Positions 13,301 through 25,739 are shown, numbered from the stretch's first letter. The stretch: DNA of 64,000 bases from Neodiprion pinetum (GCF_021155775.2 NC_060232.1:11940251-12004250), one strand, 5' to 3'. The notes: generated by a model from the letters alone, not told the origin. Numbers and translations: made by a program.

Positions 13301-13893
13301 AATGGGTCGGTGGCACGGAGTCAGCCATGTTCAATCGGCTTGAAGAAATTGCCGGGAGCTCGAAGCCTGTAACACCATTTCTAAACTGTCGACTAAGTCG
13401 TGCTTTAGAACCCGAAAGCGGCGTAGATGATAAGTATTTGCCAACCAGAGTGAATTGGGTAGTTCAAAGCGGAGCTGTTGATTTTCTGCATTTGATGCTA
13501 GTGTGCATGAGGTGGTTGATGAAGGATAAAACTCGTTTTTGTCTCTCGTTTCATGATGAAATTAGGTATCTGGTTCCTTCCAAGTACAAGTATAATGCTG
13601 CCTTAGCAATGCACATGACAAACCTGTTTACCAGATCATTCTGTGCTCATAGATTAGGATTGAACGACTTACCTATGTCAGTAGCCTTCTTCACCTCCGT
13701 CGAAGTAGATACTGTTTTGCGAAAAGAATCGAGTCACGATTGTCAGACACCGTCCAATCCTCATGGCTTGAAAAATCGTTACGGAGTACCTATCGGAGAG
13801 AGTTTAAATGTACAGCAAGCGTTAGTTAAATCTGGAGGATCTGTTGCTCTCGAGCATGAATCGCGTAGTACAACGACTAAATTGCAAAAATGA
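10372..13893 (+). CDS. POLG: DNA polymerase gamma catalytic subunit (mitochondrial replicase)
   Basis: This family-A polymerase replicates and proofreads mitochondrial DNA. It is 1173 residues in one uninterrupted frame, in the size range of animal POLG. The start is the first Met after an in-frame TGA 24 nt upstream. The N-terminus is basic with few acids, as expected of a mitochondrial presequence. Exonuclease motifs: I, DVE near 204-206; II, VGHNVSYDRARIKEQYW at 277-293; III, YCALDVEATH at 381-390. The linker is rich in charged helices (about 480-530). Polymerase motifs: A, GADVDSQELW at 830-839; B, RDHAKVINYARIYGAG at 885-900; C, FHDEIRYLV at 1060-1068. All catalytic acids are present, so the gene looks functional. 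AATAAA at 14054-14059 is a likely polyadenylation signal. A decayed copy lies at 41.1-42.6 kb. Confidence 0.97.
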   Translation: MKGKIQLLNSCITRSYAQSNSTAGPKRASKQFSKKLIKLKKSKDLKPNQTSLTSNYETREAQNVSVESRIEKPSLTRVNELNMQMLSKGLYEQLFKNDSIHRPSEQELATLKKDLNKFGINVEDSTRLEDVLMKLPTLEGKNLEEHFYNIGKAQVEPYLKIINNIVKEIPEMPKEWIFQDGWTRYTDTGADRVDYPLETGLVFDVEVCMNAGPLPTLATAVSQKAWYSWASKSLVDGSNMPAGSRKFTTDMLIPLESSRTQYGGKLNDLQNMPKIVVGHNVSYDRARIKEQYWLNCTGTRFVDTMSMHACVSGVTSYQRAVLKANKPNLNDEEWRRCSSMNGLADVHELYCGEKLSKKMRDVFVEGTLSEIRDKFQELTTYCALDVEATHRVLQKLFPMFEERFPHPVTLAGMLELGTAYLPVNSNWERYLEESELTYEDLNNETKHTLAKKADETCKLLHNEDYKRDLWMWDEDWSTQSIKLKSSLSKAKLREIEEIKSKETKELSDIEKYLTDGEDEVDSLEEKFAYLKDTKYLLPARMPHKPGYPAWYRKLCPKRGDADWAPHPQNISTTMQITPKLLRLSWENYPLHYIKEHGWGFLVPYNNEPDVETKLPLKELFEQCPLLNSGDRDSDTDYLMQNLRAEVQDDLGKTEFWRHKKVTHPAEHVYKGTGVWCNIDIDGCCWFFKLPHKDGKSHNVGNPLAKDFLNKFSENILTGPDSSAQKVLKIARMLSYWRNNRARIFSQTVIWLNKRDMPPESRNLPQDDLFINHDSTYMQYGAIVPQVVVSGTLTRRAIESTWMTASNAHIERVGSELRAMIQAPPGYNIVGADVDSQELWIASVLGDAYRAQIHGATPFGRMTLIGSKTNGTDMHSVTAKAVGISRDHAKVINYARIYGAGQKFATGLLKQFNPSMPETEAISKAQKMFTMTKGKRVFRLKPEYIGKDIEDVPFSSYNAFRIAQLHGKTIHEMFGNSKWVGGTESAMFNRLEEIAGSSKPVTPFLNCRLSRALEPESGVDDKYLPTRVNWVVQSGAVDFLHLMLVCMRWLMKDKTRFCLSFHDEIRYLVPSKYKYNAALAMHMTNLFTRSFCAHRLGLNDLPMSVAFFTSVEVDTVLRKESSHDCQTPSNPHGLKNRYGVPIGESLNVQQALVKSGGSVALEHESRSTTTKLQK

Positions 13894-14249
13894 ATGAAAA
13901 TCATTGTATAAAATATTAGCGTTTTTCCATTATATACGGCCAGCCGCTAAATTATTTTAAGACATTTCATGATACAAATACTTTGTAGTATGTAGTATCT
14001 AATATTAATTATTAGTTTATTTTAAATACTTATGTACACACATATTAATTAAGAATAAAAACTCAACAAGGTTTATTATTTTTTCTCATTGAACTTGATC
14101 TCTATCGGTGAAATAACTAGCCGTCGCTCGATAATCGTCCTGAGCCCGCATTTAATTGAAATAATTACATACGGTTACGTTTCAGGTCTAAGTTGTGTAA
14201 GTATAAGTGTATTATTATCATGTCGAAATTCTTGTGTTCAGCCTTGAAG

Positions 14250-14821
14250 ATGTCTAAAGCAACAAAACGAAAACACGTTGTGAAAGAAATCAGGGAGGAC
14301 TTGAATATTCCCACGGAATCGCAGTCTATAGTAAGAATCGTTGCATCAAAAGGTAATAATCTTCACGAAGCGAGCAGTCCAGGAGGCGGGAACTACTTGG
14401 TTTCAATGCCTACCAAGTACCGGAAAAACATATGGATCAAGAGAGGAGACTATGTTTTAGTAGAGCCAATTCCCGAAGGGGACAAAGTCAAGGCTGAGAT
14501 AGTGAAAATACTGACTAAGGTGAGACGTAGGTTCAAACACAATAATGAGGAGAGAATGAAAAAAGATAACTAGCACTACCATAGTTCAATTTTTGATGAT
14601 ATTTCGGTTATTAATAATAACGATATAACTGCTGATTTCAGGAGCATATCAAATTTTATCGCTTGAGAAACTGTTGGCCACAGGAGTTTGAGAAAGGTTC
14701 AAAACGAGTGGAACGCGACGAAGATGAAGATCTGTTCATAAATACGAACAGACGGCCAGAAAATCATGACACCACGGAAACTGAAAGCGATACAAGTTCA
14801 GAAGCTTCAGATTCAGATTGA
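14250..14821 (+). CDS. EIF1AD: EIF1AD (eIF1A-domain protein, haponin), two exons
   Basis: This is a small nuclear S1/OB-fold protein related to translation factor eIF1A; its exact role is poorly defined. Exons are 14250-14519 and 14642-14821 (donor GTGAGA, acceptor TTTCAG, phase 0), giving 149 residues. The start is the Met of MSKATKRKHVVKEI, which matches the family N-terminus; the upstream Met codons at 14193 and 14220 add a tail the family lacks. Family hallmarks are GNNLHE and SMPTKYRKNIWIKRGDYVLV. Exon 2 adds the aromatic helix and an acidic Ser-rich tail containing LFINTNRR, as in vertebrate EIF1AD. Reading through the intron would end the frame at 14573 and lose this tail. AATAAA at 15165-15170 is a likely polyadenylation signal. 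Confidence 0.93.
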
Positions 14822-15397
14822 TGACAAAACTCTTAGGGCTACCGTCATGCTCAATGATGAATTGGCGATAAGGAATTTTTTATTATTTGTACAAACTGGT
14901 GTTTAAGTGTATCAGCACTGTGCAGTAATTGTTTTATTTCGTGGATACAGATTTAATTTAAACGTATTTTATGATGGTTTGTATGGTCGTGTCAAGAATG
15001 AGGTTTCTGAAATCAGGTTTAAATTTATTGCGAAGTTTATCCAAAATCAATATCGTACAGCTTAATCCGTTATCGGAGATTATACACGTTTAAATATCTA
15101 TTTGTCGAAGACTATATATTTAACACGAAACGCCAAAAATGATCTCTGTATTGTAAAAAATACAAATAAAAACAAGATTCCTCCATTCGCATATTTGGAA
15201 CTTTCTGAAACTGATTGTCACTAAAATAATTAATGCAGTTCATTGTAAATTACTGAATTTCAACACAACAGTTTTATATAAAATACATAGATTTGAGTTC
15301 AAATCCATGTGTAATAAGATTAATTTTGATAATCCAACCAGCGTATACTTTTCTCGTGATTTGAAATACATCTCGTTTTCCAAAACGTTATGAAAGC

Positions 15398-15572
15398 ATT
15401 TGAAAAATTCAGAGCTTTTCCCAATTATCCGGGCTTACAAAGCTCGACGGTTGCAGCTTTACAGTATCCACAGGTAGTCGCGTGTGATACGTATTTTATG
15501 AAAAAAATTCAGAGCTTTTTCCAATTATCCGGGTTTACAAAGCTCGGCGGCAGTATCCACAGGTGGTCACGT
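15398..15572. repeat. Local tandem duplication, two diverged copies
   Basis: A segment beginning AAAATTCAGAGCTTTTCC and ending near TATCCACAGG occurs twice, at about 15400-15480 and 15503-15570. The second copy is shorter by internal deletion. No coding sense is apparent. Confidence 0.7.
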
Positions 15573-18121
15573 ACATTCCGACAATACTCGCCTGGCTTTG
15601 CAAATCAATAACATGTTCAATGTTTAGATGTGAACTTTTACATTTTATAGATTCTGAAAACTTTTTTTTTTTTTAAACAGATTTCTCAAGTCGTGCAATA
15701 AAATTTTTCGTAGAAATGTTTAACATCTATTGTTGATAGTTGATCAGTGCAAAAGTTGATGTCATTTTTTTTTTTTTAAAGCAACGCTGATTTAAGTTCA
15801 CCAATCCGATGGTCCCCGAATACTGATACATCCTGTATGCATGACACGATGCTTAGGAAAAATATAACGGAAGACTATGATATAGTTATCGAAAATTAAC
15901 CAAGGTATTGTTGACTTGCAAGAAATATGAGAACAGTTATAAACCATAGATTCAACTGGTTATCTTCACGAAAAATATTCGTCATACCTTATAAGTTGGC
16001 TATGAATAAGTCGTATTGCATCTGAACAAATTAGTTTAATATTTTTGGAGCCATCAAGTATCGGTATTATTCAGCGGTGTACTTCTCAATCAAAATATAT
16101 TAATTGCGGATGAAGGATAGTGTAACTAGGAGAAAAAGAGACAATGACTCATTGAACCATCGAGACATAAAATTCCAGTTACGTGTGCAAAGTATAGTCG
16201 CTCACTGTCAATTGGCTTGAATTAAAGAATCAGGCGGCGGTTTAGCATTTGGATTTGAACGAGAACTAATTGAATTTATTCCTATCGAAAAACTTGCGTA
16301 ATAATTGCAGCGAGTAACCTTTTTCTCGGATGAATAAAAAAAAAATAAATAAAAAATACCTGCATTTGGGGTAGTCCAAATGAACGTGAACAAGATTTCC
16401 CCACCCCCACTACATTAGACGCTGGTTTATTTCCTACGACTTCTACTCCATAAAATGGCGTATTTTCTGGAGGCGAAATAATATCGATTATTTTCGTTTC
16501 TGCTGGTTTTTATGATATCGCATATTTTTTCCTCGAAACTACGTTCAAACACAAGACCTTTTTGTTCTTGATGTTTTTTTGAAATATCCATTTTTTTTCT
16601 ATTAGAAACTTAGCCTTGAATATGACATTTTTCAAACTCACCGAGAGTGATTCTGTCCAAACGAAGGCGGCAATAAAAAAATCCCTTTAGGAGTATATTT
16701 CCAAACTCAAAACCTTTTAGAAAAAAGTATATATGGCTCAAATTCGAGACCCCATCGGTTTAGCTTGGTCGTATCTTTGTGAAATCCCCCGTATACAGGG
16801 AGCTATGGAGCACCAACTACTTACAAGCACGAAGTAGACCAAATACGTAGTGATTTGATGGGCCTTTTGTCATTTTCACGTTGCTTTACTTGCTCATAAA
16901 TCATTTGCTGTCTGCTTCTACTCGGATCGCTCTCTATATTACCTCTGTGGCAATGCTCCGTAGCAAACCTTCGAGCAACCGAGTTTCCTGGGTTTCCATA
17001 TATATTATTCACATTACTATCATGCTATTTCCCCGCTTTTTTTGTGGCGGTGATGAAGGTGCGATGAGAAGTTTAGCAATGTAACGATTGGGTGAAAAAA
17101 GCTGCAGGTCATCGGCAGATGTTCTAGGATCATACTTAAATTTAGTTATTTACCAGAACAGATTAACAGCACTGCAGTTCAAACATACAATCACACACAG
17201 AGAAAAATTTCTACCTATGATTATTGTACAGTCCTTAACAGTTTTCATTTTTACCATAACTGAACGTTTTACCATTAGAAAACCATGAGAAGTACGTGGA
17301 TTTCATCAGTTGAGCTTATTGTTAGTAGCTGGAACCACGAAATCTAGTGTGTTACTATTCTTTCTCATTTGAGTCACTCATATTATATTGTCTAATAACA
17401 AATTGTGGTAATTTATGAGGTCTTATTGAACTAAAGAAAAAAAAATGTAGGTACTTCAACAAATAGATTTACCGTTGCAACAAATGGAAAATTGTCACAT
17501 TGGCTACTATATTTACACTAAATAGTTACTTGTGCCGTATTTTACTAGAATTCTTTTAATAACTGTTAGTAGCAATTTTTCCGAGTGTGCAGAAAATATT
17601 TCTCACGTAAGACTGCCACGCGTATTGAAAAAATAAAAATCGTTTCTTTCTTAAAGTTTAATCAAAAGTTGTGGATCAAATTGAATGAAACTATTGCCAT
17701 TTTAAGGGGTAAAAATGACATGAAAAATTAAACAAAATGAAACTTGACGTGTTTTTGCATTTTTGCAAAAACGCAAACTCAAAGGCGTAAGCTACCCCTT
17801 ACATGAAATTCCGTGTCGTAGCTGTAGCTCGTAGTTGACGTTTCAAGATGTTACAAAATTATCAGGCGTGTCTGAGAGGGTGAACCACCCTCTCTATTTT
17901 GCTTTTCACTCACGGCATCAAACATTTGACAATCCATTCTGGTACGACTGTTGCCGTTATATTGAAAACAGGAATGTTGCGTGTGAGTGTATGTGTGCAC
18001 TCTTGCATATTTGAAAAAACCTCCATAAAGGGGGTAAACTATTCGTCCATTAAGGGCGAGTACCAATACTAATATTTGTATATAGGAAAAATTGTTCTAT
18101 TTGATGTGCCTGAGTAAAAGC
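15573..18121. other. No gene recognised
   Basis: AT-rich DNA with T homopolymers and short chance frames. I find no conserved protein, RNA gene or bounded element on either strand. Confidence 0.5.
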
Positions 18122-18125
18122 ATAC

Positions 18126-19041
18126 GGGGCATTCCATGTCAACTCGACCAGTGATTTTCCCTAATAATTTTGGATTTGCTTTAGAATTTTTCATACGGTT
18201 CTTCAGTCACAAGAAAGCACTCCTTAATTTTTTCAGATTTTTTTCTGTAACCGTTAATTTTATACGATTATCAAACCTATATAAAAAATTTTTCTCAAAT
18301 TTCAACAAGTTCTCTAAAATCTTATTTCTCATCCGGATCATTATGAGGTTACGGGCTAGAGGCGGCTTGATTCGACGAGCGGTTATCGAACCACTTCTAT
18401 ACTCATCCTAGATGTCCTCGATCCTGGAAGATGGAAGCAGTGATAATGAGATGGAAAAGGTATACCTTTGGTTGTATAAAGGTTTTGTTAGAACTGAGAA
18501 ACGTGTAATTGCATAACTAGGCAAAGTGGATTAGGAATAGATTTAATGATTATTTAGACTGGAACTAAGTGTGAGGTTGAACTTGGAAGTTGAAGTTGAA
18601 ATCGATTATACGAACGATGGATTAGAAGTATACTTGATGAAGGATGGAATAGAAGTGCCTTGGGGCAAAGAGTACGGGTGTACGAAAGGTGCGAGAATTT
18701 AAAATAGCGAGGAATAGAATTTTTGAAACGTTAAAACATGTTGTTTTGTTTGTTCAAAATGTTTGGAATACTAAAAGAAAATGGAAAAAAAAATCGCCCC
18801 GTCGTGGAACGAGTGACAGAATGATCGGGATAAAGAATAAGATTTTTGAGAATTTTTTGAGATTTAAAAAAATGCCAATTTTTAGATAGATTTGAATAAT
18901 CATAAAAAATGAACGGTTGTAGGAAAAAATCTACAAAACATAACAAGTGCCTTTTTCTGACCAGAGAACCGTATGAAAAATCCTAAAGCAAATCAAAAAT
19001 GGTGAGGGAAAATCATGGGTCGAGTTGACATGGAATGCCCC
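18126..19041. mobile_element. Non-autonomous DNA transposon with ~225-bp inverted repeats
   Basis: The ends are exact inverted copies starting GGGGCATTCCATGTCAACTC. The similarity continues inward for roughly 225 bp per arm (18126-18350 and 18815-19041) with moderate divergence. The flanks carry ATAC on both sides (18122-18125 and 19042-19045), a probable 4-bp target duplication; CATAC is possible if the last C is not part of the element. The ~460-bp core has only short frames, so it needs transposase from elsewhere. I do not recognise the superfamily. Confidence 0.85.
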
Positions 19042-19045
19042 ATAC

Positions 19046-20108
19046 CTATTTTCACTGCAGCCTGATCGTCCAATCCGTTTGTTATGAATCAGTAATACGT
19101 ATTGACCACTCAACGATTTTACTAGTTCTATCCTTGAAAAGATTGATTCTTTGTACCAATTTGTTGCTTTTACGAGTTGAACATTTTTAATCACGCAATA
19201 TGTATCATTTCTTAACTGGTCCATAAATTTAAATCACACGTTTTAATAAAACTAGTAGCCTGTTCAAATGGTGAATCTAGATAAAAATGTTCAAAAAGGG
19301 CGTGCAACATTTTACTGAAAAATCAAATTTGATTGCCTAAACCACTCTTGCTTTATCACTATTATAAAATATCTCATTTATATTATGTCATATCTTTATG
19401 TTGTATCCTATTGATTGATACTACAGATACGAACAATAATGGATCGAACGTGGTGAAAAAATGGTAGTTATCAAAAAAGTGTTCTGAGCACAAAGATTTT
19501 TCACACCATGCTTGTCTTAGAACAGCTATGATACAACCAGGTTTTGAGAATGTGTCTTTGATCGGCGGAAACCAAATTATCAGTGTTTTTAAAATATTTT
19601 TACTTTTGACTTGATATAATTACTTTTCAACCATGAATATTTAAAAATATTTACGTACCGTGGCAATGGCAGTTAATCATGTGTAAGAGATTGCAGTTTG
19701 ATAATATTATTCCTTAAACGTAAATTTTATTTGAGTTTTATTCGGGTGTTTAATCGAATTGTACCAGAAGAAGTAGAATTCGAGAAGGATTTAATAATCG
19801 GGGTTTTAATAAGAATACAGTCATTCCGCGGCTAATTTAGTGAATTATAACTTAATTACTCGGGCGTAAAAACTCTCAGGCAGCAGAGAGAAGACTCCGA
19901 GCAAGTTAGATAGTGATAGCAAGTTTATTAGACAGAAGTAACATCAGACCTGATTACATAAAAGTTAGGGCCTCATCACCTTAATTTCTGAATTAAGCCT
20001 AAGAGAGCTTTTTTATTTTAGTCTAATGATCGTATGAGGGACGGTCTTAATAGCACTTGTTAGATCAATTTGTATAGTATTTTGGAAGGTACACCTAAAA
20101 CCTGCAAC
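19046..20108. other. No gene recognised
   Basis: AT-rich sequence without a frame that matches a family. No structure found. Confidence 0.5.
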
Positions 20109-20683
20109 GCGGCCCCGACGTCTCGTCTTCAGATAACTCAAAAATAAATTTATAATTTATAAAAAATTTTATCTCAACTCTAACTTGTGCCCCAAACACA
20201 GTGGATTTCACTGAACCCTTTCCAGGGCACATCAAATCTACCGAACGGATTTAGATGAAATTTGCTGTCGAGGGGTTTGTTGGGTCGATGATTATAAATC
20301 TGAACTCAAAATTTGAAAACTCGAAATGGCGGATCTAACATGGTGGAGCGAAATCCAAGAACTCATTGGATATCAATAAAACTCAGTGCTCCGGGGATTT
20401 TGAGTCACTGATTACGAATCTGAAGTCGAAAGTACAAGATTCAAAATGATGGATCCAATATGGCAATATCAAGTGTCTCTTGTGGTTTTGGTCCACCATA
20501 TTGGATCCGCCACTTCGAATCTTCAAATTTTGAGTTCAGATTCGTAATGAGCTATCCAAAAACTCCTATACCAATGGGAAAATCCACCCTCTTGGGGGCA
20601 CGGGTTAAAGTTGAGATAAAAGTTTGAAAAAATTAGGGAATTGTTTTTGAATTATGCGGAGTCGGTTTGGGGGCCGAGCTGAT
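20109..20683. repeat. Foldback element with internal direct and inverted repeats
   Basis: The left arm (from GCGGCCCCGA, through TTTTATCTCAACT, to the GGATTTCAC region) pairs with a diverged inverted copy ending GGGGGCCGAGC near 20683. Inside, a ~115-bp unit (AATCTGAACTCAAAATTTG ... GGATC) occurs twice directly and once inverted. This is typical of a decayed miniature inverted-repeat element. The outer ends and target duplication could not be fixed. Confidence 0.65.
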
Positions 20684-23556
20684 CAAAATTCAAGAACGAC
20701 CTTTTCAAGGACCACCCTAGTGACTACAGCGTGTGTCTCGCCCAGCTGATGCACCCTGATTAGCTAGACGAGCTAGTCGAATAATTTGTTACTGGCTCTA
20801 GTAGGTACAGGGAACAGCCCTGGTACTGTGGCAGCTCGATACATGGAACGGCCACAATAGAGAGTGGACCAATTACAGAGAAACCCGACTGAGGGTAAGG
20901 TGGTTTAAGGAACACGCGCCAGTACATCGGTTTAAGATCAAGGGGCACTTCGCCTTAAGCTATACTGAGCGCGCTAGGCGCGAACAACGGAAATTAAGAC
21001 CGATGGGAGAATTAATAAGACTGCTAGGAAAACACTGTTTTCAAATTATTCCAACCTTTTGCCATAACGCTGGAACGGAAATATTTGGGAGGGCTATGAT
21101 AATGAAATCCGCATGCGTACGAGCGACAAAAGATACCAAAGATTATTAATCAAGAGGAAATTTTTCTTCTACAAATTATTGTCATCTCTCACGATTTGGA
21201 TACCGAAATCTCATTTCTCACTAGCGATAGAAAATCGATTATGTTTGGTCATTCTTATTTCTCACTTCAAATGTTCACAGGTTCGGTTCCTGTTGGTCTA
21301 TAGAGCTCTGCAACTCCCCGAATCGTAGGTTTTGTTGCCGTCTATCAATATGAATCAGCAGCGAAAACTCAATAGGCACAAAACATTATTACAAAACGGC
21401 TGAAGTCGGAAAGAAGTTAATTTATTTAGCTTATTTCTGCAATTATCTCTCATAATACAACGTCAACATTTAGTTCAGCTACTGAAACAAATTCTTATAG
21501 GTTTTTGTTGCGGTAGAAAATCGCATCAAAGAGTTTTAACCCGATGCACTTGCGTGGAGTCCAGTTGACCCAAGAACCGACTTTAACGCCAATTTTAAAA
21601 TAAACGTGCTTGAATCAGGGTTGTTTGTGCTGCAAGTAAAATGAAGAATGATTGATAAAACATAGGGGTCTCAAAGGCCCCACGTATGTATTGCATATTG
21701 TTTTACGTTTTTTGCTTCAAGAATTCCTCCCACATCCTCCATCGTTTTTTACTAAAACTAAGATTGTAATCTATTTCCGAATTGTCAAATTTTGTTTAAG
21801 TCGTAACGTAATATGTGTACAGTAATAAAGTTCCAAAGTTTACTGGGGTTTGAGTAACTCCGTGTAAGTAATGTGGAAGTTTCCATAGGCGGAAGTGACT
21901 AGGTTTAAATTTGGGGATGAATGAAAGTTTTTATGTCTGTAAAATCGATTTCACTGAGATATTCAAATCTAGGAAAAAGCCGATGCTTTAGGCACTATAA
22001 GGGAGCAATCTTTTTGGGCCGGACGAATTTTTGCCTTCGTTTTACGTCAAACAAGGAAGATTCCCGCCCGACACTTCCTGGAATATACAGTTTGGGAAAT
22101 AAGAGACACCGTACTACGTAACGTCTTGTTTATAAAAATATCGAAATTAACCATTGACGACGCAAAATCCAAAATCATTTAATATTGTACATACATATAT
22201 AAGGTGTGTGATTAATTTCTGTCCAACGACATTTCGATATTATTTTTAAAAAAGGAGAAGGAAAAGTATAACGAATGAACAGTTCAACGCTGATTCTCTT
22301 AGCTGCCTTAATTTGGATTTTACGAGTTTTCTGCGAAAAATGTCCGTCAAGTTATAGTTGGACTCCAATTTTTTTTCCTATTATTATACTTCATGTTTAT
22401 TTCGCTATTTTTCCTTGGTCCTTTATTTTTCTCCGTAAAGGGCGACGTAGTTGCCATGCAATTTAATTTAAAAAACCTCGATCCAGCACGAGCGAATGCC
22501 TCAGGGGTTCTGGAATCTACTCACCGTCTGCCTACCTTGTACCTCGTTCCGTATATATCTATGTGCATCAACCACTGTCCATTTCCCGTCTATCTAATTT
22601 TCACACTCGCAGTTTCTTGATATTCCTCTCGGCGACTGGGTCACGAGGCGTTTACCTACAAGCTTAAAAGCTCTGCCAGACCCCCTGACGCCACCTGCGT
22701 CTCACAGTTATGACATGGACATCGACTCTACCCTAATACACATATACTCTAATGTATTTCACGATACCGTAGGCGTCATTAGTCCTGTGTTAAGATAGTG
22801 GACCATGCAATCTCCCCCATGATCTCTTTTCCCTGTCATTTCGAACACCATTCGCTTCCAGCACATCACTTTCTCATCATGAGACAACCTTTTCGGCTAT
22901 ACATATTTCATTCGTGTCTGTTACGTCTTTCGTCGCTACTTGTCATGTTCCAAGAAAGTGCGCATTGATAGGCTCGTATCTACACTAGAGTTACAAGTAT
23001 TAAACTTACGTGTTAGTTATAACTACTATTGGAACTATACGCAAAGAATTTTAGTGCGTAGTTATTTTCACGGTTTCAAATTTAAAGAAAATTATTTTAC
23101 AGGTTGTTATAACTTTGCTGCACTTAGCGCAAGTTTTCTGCGGTGTTTTTTGAGGGATTAGACTTACCTCGAGATTTACTTATGGGTCTTAATAGAATAA
23201 ATACGATGAAATATTTTTTTTTAAACTTTACCCCACGAAATGCTTTCTGAGTAAAAGCAGGTAAACAGATGGAAACTAATTGAGAAAATAACATTCTATT
23301 ACATCTCGCACCTTCCAGCGTTGAACTCCGAGGAAACGTGGCGACAGAGTTAAAGGAGGTTGTAACTCGAGTCGCGAGAATATGACGCGGTGCTAATGTC
23401 AAAGGGGCGTATATCCAAGCTTAAAGCTAAAGAGGCGTATATATTTTTTTCAACATTTACATTGAAAATATATCTAGGAAGCGATTGGTAATGAAAAAAA
23501 AGAAAAAATTATACGCCCTTTGGCATTAGCACCATGACTAGTTTAGTTAGTGATGC
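20684..23556. other. No gene recognised
   Basis: Contains short open frames, for example at 22275-22466 with hydrophobic runs, but none has family similarity, a splice context or a coding bias that I can defend. Confidence 0.5.
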
Positions 23557-23564
23557 TACAGCAC

Positions 23565-24567
23565 CAGTGTTGGGCAAAATTGTAATAAAAAATTAACAAT
23601 TACAAATCACTAAGGATAATTTTTAATGACATTGAGTTTCATTAAAATTATTTTCAGTAATAATAATTGAATCGGAGTTCAGTGAAATTACTTTTGATAA
23701 TTGTATTCGACTCAGAGTCCATCGAAATTATTTCCAGTAATTGTAATTGAATTGGATTTCATTAAAATTACATTGAGTAATTTGAATTTAATCAAAGTTT
23801 ATCAAAATTACTTTCAGGGATTGGAATTTAATCAGAAATCATTTCAATTATCCTCAGTGATTGTAATTAAATCAGACATTATTAAAATTCTTTTCAGTAA
23901 TTGTAAACCACACGATGTGGTCCAATTGAATTTTTTTCTCTAACGTTATTCCTGTGAAATAATAACAAATAGACAAATAAATTTACTCCGTTTTTGTCGA
24001 GAACGAGTCTTTTACAGTCAATATGTGAATGGGCTATGGTTACCAAAGTTTTTTGGGTAGCTGATCAAGGATTTCACATTACTTTGAAAAATTAATTTGT
24101 TTAAATAATTTGCTTGACCAGTCAATGTGAATATGTAAGCTCCATGAAGTTCCCGATGTTTTCGGAATTTGAAATTATGTTGAGAATTCGACATTACGTT
24201 TCCAAAGGTAATTTGTTTAAATAAATTATGAAAAACAATTGAAATTTGAAAAAAAAACATAATCATTTCCATTAATTGTAATGGATAACAGAAAAATCAC
24301 AATTGTTCCAAGTAATTGTAATTAGTAGCAAAAAAATTACAATTTTTTCAAGTAATTTTAATTGACAACAAAAAAATTACAATTATTTCGAGTAATTGTA
24401 GTTGATAATCATAAAATTACAATTGTTTATACTAACTGTAATTGGTAAATCAAAATTTATAATTATTTCCCGCAATTGTAATTAGTTACTAAATATTACA
24501 GTTATTCACAGTAATTGTAATTTACGGGTAATGAAATGACGAAAGTAATTTCTGCTGCCCAATTCTG
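23565..24567. mobile_element. Non-autonomous hAT element with internal ~40-bp tandem repeats
   Basis: The ends are CAGTGTTGGGCA (left) and the inverse of CAGAATTGGGCA (right), of hAT type. The flanks are identical 8-bp duplications TACAGCAC (23557-23564 and 24568-24575), diagnostic for hAT. The body lacks a transposase. It consists largely of decayed ~40-bp tandem units built around AGTAATTGTAATT, in two blocks (about 23620-23910 and 24270-24530) separated by ~350 bp of other sequence. Confidence 0.88.
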
Positions 24568-24749
24568 TACAGCACTGATGAAACGTTTCAAGTTAAATTG
24601 AGACTTTGATATCGTAGATTTAAATCACAAGCTTATACTTCTTGAGCAGACTCTTGATGATTTCAGTTTAGAATATTTTCAGAAATAATCCCTCGTTACA
24701 TTCTCTCATGCCATTAGTTCTTACTGCATCTCTTTAATTGCGTACTCAG

Positions 24750-24940
24750 CCCCCCCCCCCCCCCCCCCCCCTTCCAAATAAAAATATTAAATTCTTCCAT
24801 AGATGTTTCAGCTCAAAATTCGGAATTTTATTATTTCCATAGCTGATAAATAGCTAATAATTCTGGTGTTTTTCATTTTTTGCTTTCATGTTTTTTCCGT
24901 GGGGGGGAGGGGGCCGATTACATACCTGCCCCCCCCCCCC
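24750..24940. repeat. Poly-C tracts and G-rich tract
   Basis: A run of 22 C at 24750-24771, a G-rich stretch at 24901-24913 and a further C run near 24929-24940. Sequence after each C tract is weakly similar, suggesting an old tandem duplication of ~185 bp. Confidence 0.7.
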
Positions 24941-25739
24941 TCCTGCCCCGCCCGGATTCAAAATTGATAATTCCTGCTAGACCGGTTGAGCTCAAAAATC
25001 TTGGGACTTGGATATTCGGAGAGCTCATAAGTTGCTCGTAATTTTCCACGTATCAATTTATTTTCTTTCCAAAGTGGAGTGCTTGGTACTGGTTGATGAT
25101 TTCTGCGAATATGTGCGACTTGTATACATTCTTGTACGATATGTTGCATCACTTACATTTTCTCATTGTTGGGAAATTACTGCCGGAACTAGAGAAGACT
25201 GAACAGATTGTAGAGTTGGATTTACCCAAGTCACTTCTTCAGTTTTAATACATGATACTTGATTTCTTTCGAAACTTGCATCATTCAGATTTGACTTGTT
25301 GTTTCGGCAAAGTAGCGATGTATAAGTTTGAGCGAAAGTATTTCGCACTTATCACATTCTCATTTCACTCAATATTTGAAATCATCCTCACCTATGTACT
25401 CACACTCGCGTGTAATGTTTACCTGTCCGTCTCTACCTGAAATCTAGCCGCTTGCCCGTGTCGCGATTCAAAACAAATCAGCGAAAATCATGTCTGTGTA
25501 TCATTTATGTGTATTCTCGCCTTGTAAGTCCTCAGTTGTTGTTCTGTTCTCTTGCGCTACAGATCGTATCGTCTTTGCATCATTCTCGAATAAAGTATCC
25601 TTCATTGCTAATTCAACATCAATCTATCTCAATCATCATCCCGCTTCCTCGCTATAGTCATTCATCACTAATTCGCGGATCCTACGTCAATGATCCGGTC
25701 TCTATCGTTATCTCTCCACAAACTTGTGTTCATCATCTC

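Noticed and set aside
14193..14249. N-terminal extension of EIF1AD from the first Met
   Set aside because: Family proteins start at the MSxATKRKHV motif, and the extension shows no conservation that I recognise.
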